A DNA stretch of 64,000 bases from Streptomyces cellostaticus (lineage in GTDB: Bacteria > Actinomycetota > Actinomycetes > Streptomycetales > Streptomycetaceae): positions 62,001-126,000 of the forward strand of contig NZ_JALLIN010000015.1 of NCBI RefSeq assembly GCF_023630175.1. The letters run 5' to 3'. Shown in pieces: positions 60,334 through 64,000 of this stretch. How positions within the stretch are numbered: the stretch's first letter is position 1; the number at the start of each line of letters is the position of its first letter. The translations under genes and the position numbers were made by a program. Under the pieces are notes generated by a model, which saw nothing but the letters and a program-made list of their open reading frames with translations, did not search any database and was not told the origin of the DNA.

Positions 60334-61239
60334 ATGGACTACTGCTCCTCGTGCCGCCGGCATCTGAACGGCGCCCTGGCGTGTCCCGGGTGCGGGGCCT
60401 ACGCACCCGACATCGCCCCGCCGGTGGCGGTGAGCACGCCGGGTACCGCGCCGGGCGTCCCGGTGGCGCGGACGCGTCCGTTCGACGCGTTCGGCACCGG
60501 TGACCGGTACGACGACCCCGCCGGCACCGGCGCGGAGCCCGCGGCGGCCGGCGCGGGCGCGGCACCCCGGTTCCAGCCGTACGGCGAGGTGGCGGACCGC
60601 CCGGCGGCGTCGCGGGGACGGGCGGCCCGGCGCCGGCAGCTCGCGCGGTGGAAGAAGAACAAGCGCCGGGCGGCGGTCGCGACCGCCTTCGCGATCGTCG
60701 GCGGCGGGCTCACGCTGGCCTCCCTGGACCGGCAGTCCGGCGACCGGGCCCGGGCCGCCTCGGCCTCCGACCACCACAGCATGGGCGTCGCGGAGCGGCA
60801 GGCGTCCGCCGGGGCCCGGCCCGACACGACACCGCCCACCGGCCGCCATCGTGCCTCGCGCCCGGCGCACACCCCGGCGGCGCCCGCGCACGCCGGAACC
60901 CGCGGCGCCCCGGCCGAGGGGCAGGACCGGCACACCATGGCCGCCGATGCGCGGACCGCCACGCCGGACGGCGCGCCGGACGCCGCCGCCTCGCCGCTTC
61001 CGGAAGTGCCCCGGGCGGTACGGCAGAGCACCGGCTCGGGGTCCGGGTCCCCGTCCGGGACCGATGCCGGGTCCGGGTCCGGGTCCGATGCCGGGAGCGC
61101 CGGGTCGGCGACGCGGGCACCGGCCACCTCGGCGCCCGCGAACGGCGGGGGCGCCGGCTCGGGGACGGCGCAGACGAGCCCCGAACCGGCGGCCACGTCG
61201 CCCTCCGGGCTCTGCCTCCTCGTGATCTGCCTCGGCTGA
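60334..61239 (+). CDS. SCO2400-family membrane protein with zinc ribbon
   Basis: The 301 residues start with the hallmark MDYCSSCRRHLNGALACPGC, a CX2C...CX2C zinc ribbon, then a Pro/Ala-rich linker, a basic stretch (RRRQLARWKKNKRRAAV), one membrane helix at about 112-130 (AAVATAFAIVGGGLTLASL) and a very long low-complexity Ser/Gly/Ala/Pro tail on the far side. It ends with CLLVICLG. I recall this as a Streptomyces-specific family named after SCO2400, function unknown. Start ATG 60334. Confidence 0.85.
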   Translation: MDYCSSCRRHLNGALACPGCGAYAPDIAPPVAVSTPGTAPGVPVARTRPFDAFGTGDRYDDPAGTGAEPAAAGAGAAPRFQPYGEVADRPAASRGRAARRRQLARWKKNKRRAAVATAFAIVGGGLTLASLDRQSGDRARAASASDHHSMGVAERQASAGARPDTTPPTGRHRASRPAHTPAAPAHAGTRGAPAEGQDRHTMAADARTATPDGAPDAAASPLPEVPRAVRQSTGSGSGSPSGTDAGSGSGSDAGSAGSATRAPATSAPANGGGAGSGTAQTSPEPAATSPSGLCLLVICLG

Positions 61240-61296
61240 CCCCGAGTTCGTCCGGTTCCCGGAACCACCCGTCGGTGTGCGGCAGTCCTCCCCCTC

Positions 61297-63195
61297 GTGA
61301 CGAGCGTTCCGAACCAGGGTGGGCCCGGCGCCGGGACGGCGCCGATGGTGGTGTGCGGTGACGACGCTCTCGCACACCGGCTGACCGCCGAACTGCGCAC
61401 CTTCCACGGCGAGCGGGTCACCCTCGTCGTGCCGCCGAACGAGCGCGTGGCCCGGCCCCCGGTGGTCGGGCGGGCGCGTGCCGCCTCGGCCGCCCTGCTC
61501 GACCGGATGGTCAGCGCCGCCGTCGGACGAACCGGCGCCGGAGCGCCGGGCGGGGCCGGCGCGGGTACGCAGAGCGTCGACGGCGTACGGGTGCTGGAGG
61601 CCGCCGACGTCACCGAGGCCGTGCTCGCCGAGGCCGGGGTGGAGCGGGCCTCGGCGCTGGCGCTCGTGTACGACGACGACGAGACCAACATCCGGGCCGC
61701 GCTGAGCGCCCGCCGGCTCAACCCCCGCCTCCGGCTGGTCCTGCGGCTGTACAACCGCAGGCTGGGCCAGTACATCGAGGAACTCCTCGACCAGGCGGCG
61801 ACGCTGGCCTCCGGCGGGGGACCCGACGGCCGGCCGGACGCCTCCACGACCGTGCTGTCCGACGCCGACACCGCCGCGCCCGCGCTGGCCGCGGCCGCCG
61901 TCGCCGGCACCACCAGGGTGGTGCAGGCCGGTGGACTGCTGCTGCGGTCCGTGGAACGGCCGCCGCCCCGGGCCGGTCAGCTCCCGGACCGGGGGCTGTG
62001 CACGCTGGCGCTGCTCTCCGCGAACGGTGCCGCGCCCGGCGGGCCGGGCCTGGCCGGCGCGAGCGGGCACGGTGGGGAGCAGGAGCCCCGGCTGCTGCCC
62101 GACGACGACGAGGTGCGGCGCTCCCGCGGGCGGTCCGTCCTGGTGCTGGAGCGGGTGTCGGCGCTCGGCGGGGCCGTGCCGGACCCGGCGGGACGCGGTG
62201 TCGGGGTGGGGGCCGGGGTCGTGCCGCCGCTCGCCTCCCTCTTCTCGCGCCGGCTGCGGTGGTCGCTGGCCGGTCTGGTGGCGTGTGTGGCCGCCCTCGC
62301 CGTCGCGCTGTGGGTGGTCACCGACATCGGTGCCCTGCCGGCCTTCTATCTGACGCTGCTGGATCTGTTCGCCATCGACGATCCCGCGATCGGGCAGTCG
62401 ATCGGACGGCAGGTACTGCAACTGCTCTCGGGACTCGTCGGGTTGCTGCTGCTGCCGGTGCTGCTGGCGGCCGTGCTGGAGGCACTGGGCACCTTCCGGA
62501 GCGCCTCCTCGCTGCGCAAGCCGCCGCGCGGGCTCGGGGGACACGTGGTGCTGCTGGGGCTGGGGAAGATCGGTACGCGCGTGCTGACCCGGCTGCGGGA
62601 GCTGAACGTCCCGGTGGTGTGCGTCGAGTCCGACCCGGAGGCGCGGGGGCTGGCGACGGCCCGGCGGCTGCGGGTGCCGGTGGTACTGGGGGACGTGACG
62701 CAGGAAGGGGTGCTGGAGGCCGCCAGGATCCACCGCGCGTACGCGCTGCTCGCGGTGACCAGCGCGGACACGACCAATCTGGAGGCCGCGCTGTACGCCC
62801 GGTCGGTGCGGCCGGATCTGCGGGCGGTGCTGCGGCTGTACGACGACGACTTCGCGACGGCGGTGTACCGGACGCTGCGGGCCGCGCATCCCGGTGCGCC
62901 GACGCGGAGCCGGAGCGTCTCGCATCTGTCGGCGCCGGCGTTCGCGGGGGCGATGCTGGGGCGGCAGGTGCTGGGAGCGCTGCCGGTCGAGCGGAGGGTG
63001 CTGCTGTTCGCGTCGGTGCCGGTGGGCGGGCACGCGGAACTGGAGGGGCGGACCGTGGGGACGGCGTTCCGGGGCGGGGCCTGGCGGGTGCTGGCGGTGG
63101 AGGGGCGGAGTGATGTGGGCCCGGAACACGTGTTGCGGGCCGGGGACCGGGTCGTCGTGGCCGCCACTCGCCGGGGGCTGGCGGAGCTGGGGTGA
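61297..63195 (+). CDS. TrkA-N/RCK-domain potassium-channel-like protein
   Basis: The 632-residue protein has two NAD-binding RCK-type halves around a short membrane unit. The first RCK region (residues about 15-215) contains MVVCGDDALAHRLTAELRT; the membrane part (about 325-415) has two to three hydrophobic segments; the second RCK region begins GHVVLLGLGKIGTRVLTRLR (about 435) and continues with VTSADTTNLEAALYARS and TrkA-C-like RVLLFASVPVGGHAELEG. Such proteins gate K+ in response to ligand. The selectivity filter GYG is not evident, so it may be a regulator or unusual channel. Start GTG 61297. Confidence 0.72.
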   Translation: MTSVPNQGGPGAGTAPMVVCGDDALAHRLTAELRTFHGERVTLVVPPNERVARPPVVGRARAASAALLDRMVSAAVGRTGAGAPGGAGAGTQSVDGVRVLEAADVTEAVLAEAGVERASALALVYDDDETNIRAALSARRLNPRLRLVLRLYNRRLGQYIEELLDQAATLASGGGPDGRPDASTTVLSDADTAAPALAAAAVAGTTRVVQAGGLLLRSVERPPPRAGQLPDRGLCTLALLSANGAAPGGPGLAGASGHGGEQEPRLLPDDDEVRRSRGRSVLVLERVSALGGAVPDPAGRGVGVGAGVVPPLASLFSRRLRWSLAGLVACVAALAVALWVVTDIGALPAFYLTLLDLFAIDDPAIGQSIGRQVLQLLSGLVGLLLLPVLLAAVLEALGTFRSASSLRKPPRGLGGHVVLLGLGKIGTRVLTRLRELNVPVVCVESDPEARGLATARRLRVPVVLGDVTQEGVLEAARIHRAYALLAVTSADTTNLEAALYARSVRPDLRAVLRLYDDDFATAVYRTLRAAHPGAPTRSRSVSHLSAPAFAGAMLGRQVLGALPVERRVLLFASVPVGGHAELEGRTVGTAFRGGAWRVLAVEGRSDVGPEHVLRAGDRVVVAATRRGLAELG

Positions 63196-63359
63196 GCGGC
63201 CGGAGGGCTCCGCTCCCCGCCCCCGGCCGGCCACACCCGCCCGCCCCGCCCGGTCGGAAGGGGCGGGCCGGCCCCGGCGCCGGCCCGCGGGGACCGGGAG
63301 CGCCGGGACCGGTCGAGGCGGGGGCGGGTGGGGGTGCGGCGGGGGTGCCGGGGGACGCG

Positions 63360-64000
63360 TCAGGCGCCGTTCAGGTGGCGGTCGGCGTAGGCCAGTTCCA
63401 GGGACACCTGCTTGATGCGTTCGTCGACGACCAGGGAGCCGTGGCCCGCGTCGTAGCGGTACACCTCGTGCGGGGCGTCGCGGGCCTGGAGGCGCCGGAC
63501 GTAGTTGTCGATCTGGCGGATGGGGCAGCGCGGGTCGTTGACGCCCGCCGAGATGTACACCGGGGCGTTGACCCGGTCGACGTAGGTCAGCGGGGAGGAC
63601 GCCTCGAAGCGCTCCGGGACCTCCTCCGGGGTGCCGCCCAGCAGGGTGCGGTCCAAGGCCTTCAGGGCTTCCATCTCGTCGTGGTACGCCGTGACGTAGT
63701 CCGCGACCGGCACCACCGCGATGCCCACCGCCCACGCCTCCGGCTGGGTGCCGAGGCCGAGGAGGGTGAGGTAGCCGCCCCAGGAACCGCCGGTGAGGAC
63801 CAGGCGGGCCGGGTCGGCGAGGCCGGAGGAGACCGCCCAGTCGCGCACGGCGGCCACGTCCTCCAGCTCGATCAGACCGACGCGGTGCTTCAGGGCGTCC
63901 GTCCAGGCGCGTCCGTAGCCGGTGGAGCCCCGGTAGTTGACGCGGACCACCGCGTACCCCTGGTCCACCCAGGCGGCCGGGCCGGCGGCGAAGGCGTCGC
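63360..64000 (-). CDS. Prolyl oligopeptidase (S9) family serine hydrolase, C-terminal part
   Basis: The 213 visible residues form the C-terminal alpha/beta-hydrolase domain of a prolyl oligopeptidase: YAVVRVNYRGSTGYGRAW, the nucleophile elbow TGGSWGGYL, the aspartate in YISAGVNDPRCPI, and the histidine in YDAGHGSLVVDERI. The beta-propeller and the start lie beyond the right edge. The stop at 63360 is preceded by a GC-rich gap (63196-63359) with the end of the convergent channel-like gene. Confidence 0.9.
   Translation of the reverse strand, partial: DAFAAGPAAWVDQGYAVVRVNYRGSTGYGRAWTDALKHRVGLIELEDVAAVRDWAVSSGLADPARLVLTGGSWGGYLTLLGLGTQPEAWAVGIAVVPVADYVTAYHDEMEALKALDRTLLGGTPEEVPERFEASSPLTYVDRVNAPVYISAGVNDPRCPIRQIDNYVRRLQARDAPHEVYRYDAGHGSLVVDERIKQVSLELAYADRHLNGA

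Noticed and set aside
60052..63735. Long open frame on the minus strand upstream of and in frame with the AhpD-like gene
   Set aside because: It runs antisense to the SCO2400-family and RCK genes, is low-complexity Pro/Arg/His-rich, and the AhpD-like protein has its own start and ribosome site at 60051.

Overview
The window is Streptomyces DNA. GC is very high throughout, starts are often GTG, overlaps of the ATGA/GTGA type are common, and several genes belong to families I know mainly from Streptomyces (DUF317-type proteins, XRE/TPR regulators, SCO2400-family protein, RepSA-type replication initiator, phosphorothioate-type HNH nuclease). Everything here is read from sequence and recalled family knowledge; no search was run.

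From about 1 to 37.6 kb the DNA looks like integrated or acquired accessory material. A 45-bp copy of the 3' half of a tRNA-Pro(CGG) gene lies at 26588-26632 and again, in the same orientation, at 37583-37627, where a terminator hairpin follows it. Neither copy has a 5' half. The simplest reading is tandem integration: the intact tRNA lies left of the window, element A runs up to 26.6 kb, element B runs from 26.6 to 37.6 kb, and chromosome resumes after 37.63 kb.

Element A (1-26.6 kb) carries three blocks. (i) 2.5-15.1 kb: an XRE/TPR regulator and a D-amino-acid-oxidase-type flavoprotein on the minus strand, divergent from a tightly coupled plus-strand operon: ATPase-like protein, glycosyltransferase, atypical 2-hydroxyacid dehydrogenase, radical SAM, nucleotidyltransferase, second radical SAM, NodU-type carbamoyltransferase, HD hydrolase, second glycosyltransferase. 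This looks like an undescribed small-molecule pathway. (ii) 15.1-17.5 kb: a divergent glutamyl-tRNA synthetase paralogue and an aspartyl-tRNA-synthetase-like OB-fold stub behind an RNA hairpin that would hide its ribosome site and start codon. (iii) 18-25 kb: a NaeI-like restriction-modification system (cytosine methylase, Vsr, NaeI, AbrB-like protein) beside a SNF2-type helicase / ParB-like / degenerate HNH cassette.

Element B (26.6-37.6 kb) has the integrase, excisionase and the stub of a RepSA-like initiator of an actinomycete integrative element. It is decayed and holds a tRNA-Tyr 3' remnant, an ISL3 element with unusually long inverted ends, a recent IS1380 insertion with a 4-bp target duplication, a second IS1380 remnant, and orphan genes for membrane or secreted proteins.

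From 37.6 to 44 kb a 1322-residue protein fusing a nucleoside-phosphorylase-like domain to a STAND NTPase lies between IS3 and IS5 remnants: a probable antiphage sensor. 44.2-48.1 kb is a second radical-SAM operon (ferredoxin, AmrS-like radical SAM, B12-type radical SAM with unusual cysteine spacing, LysE-type exporter). 48.5-64 kb looks more like ordinary chromosome: a sulfur-binding-type HNH nuclease, quinone-type oxidoreductase, H-type lectin, alkylsulfatase-like hydrolase, a complete arsenic operon (arsR-acr3-arsC-arsN with divergent arsI), TerB, a BlaI/M56 pair, an AhpD-like protein, a SCO2400-family protein, a TrkA-N/RCK channel-like protein and the end of a prolyl oligopeptidase.
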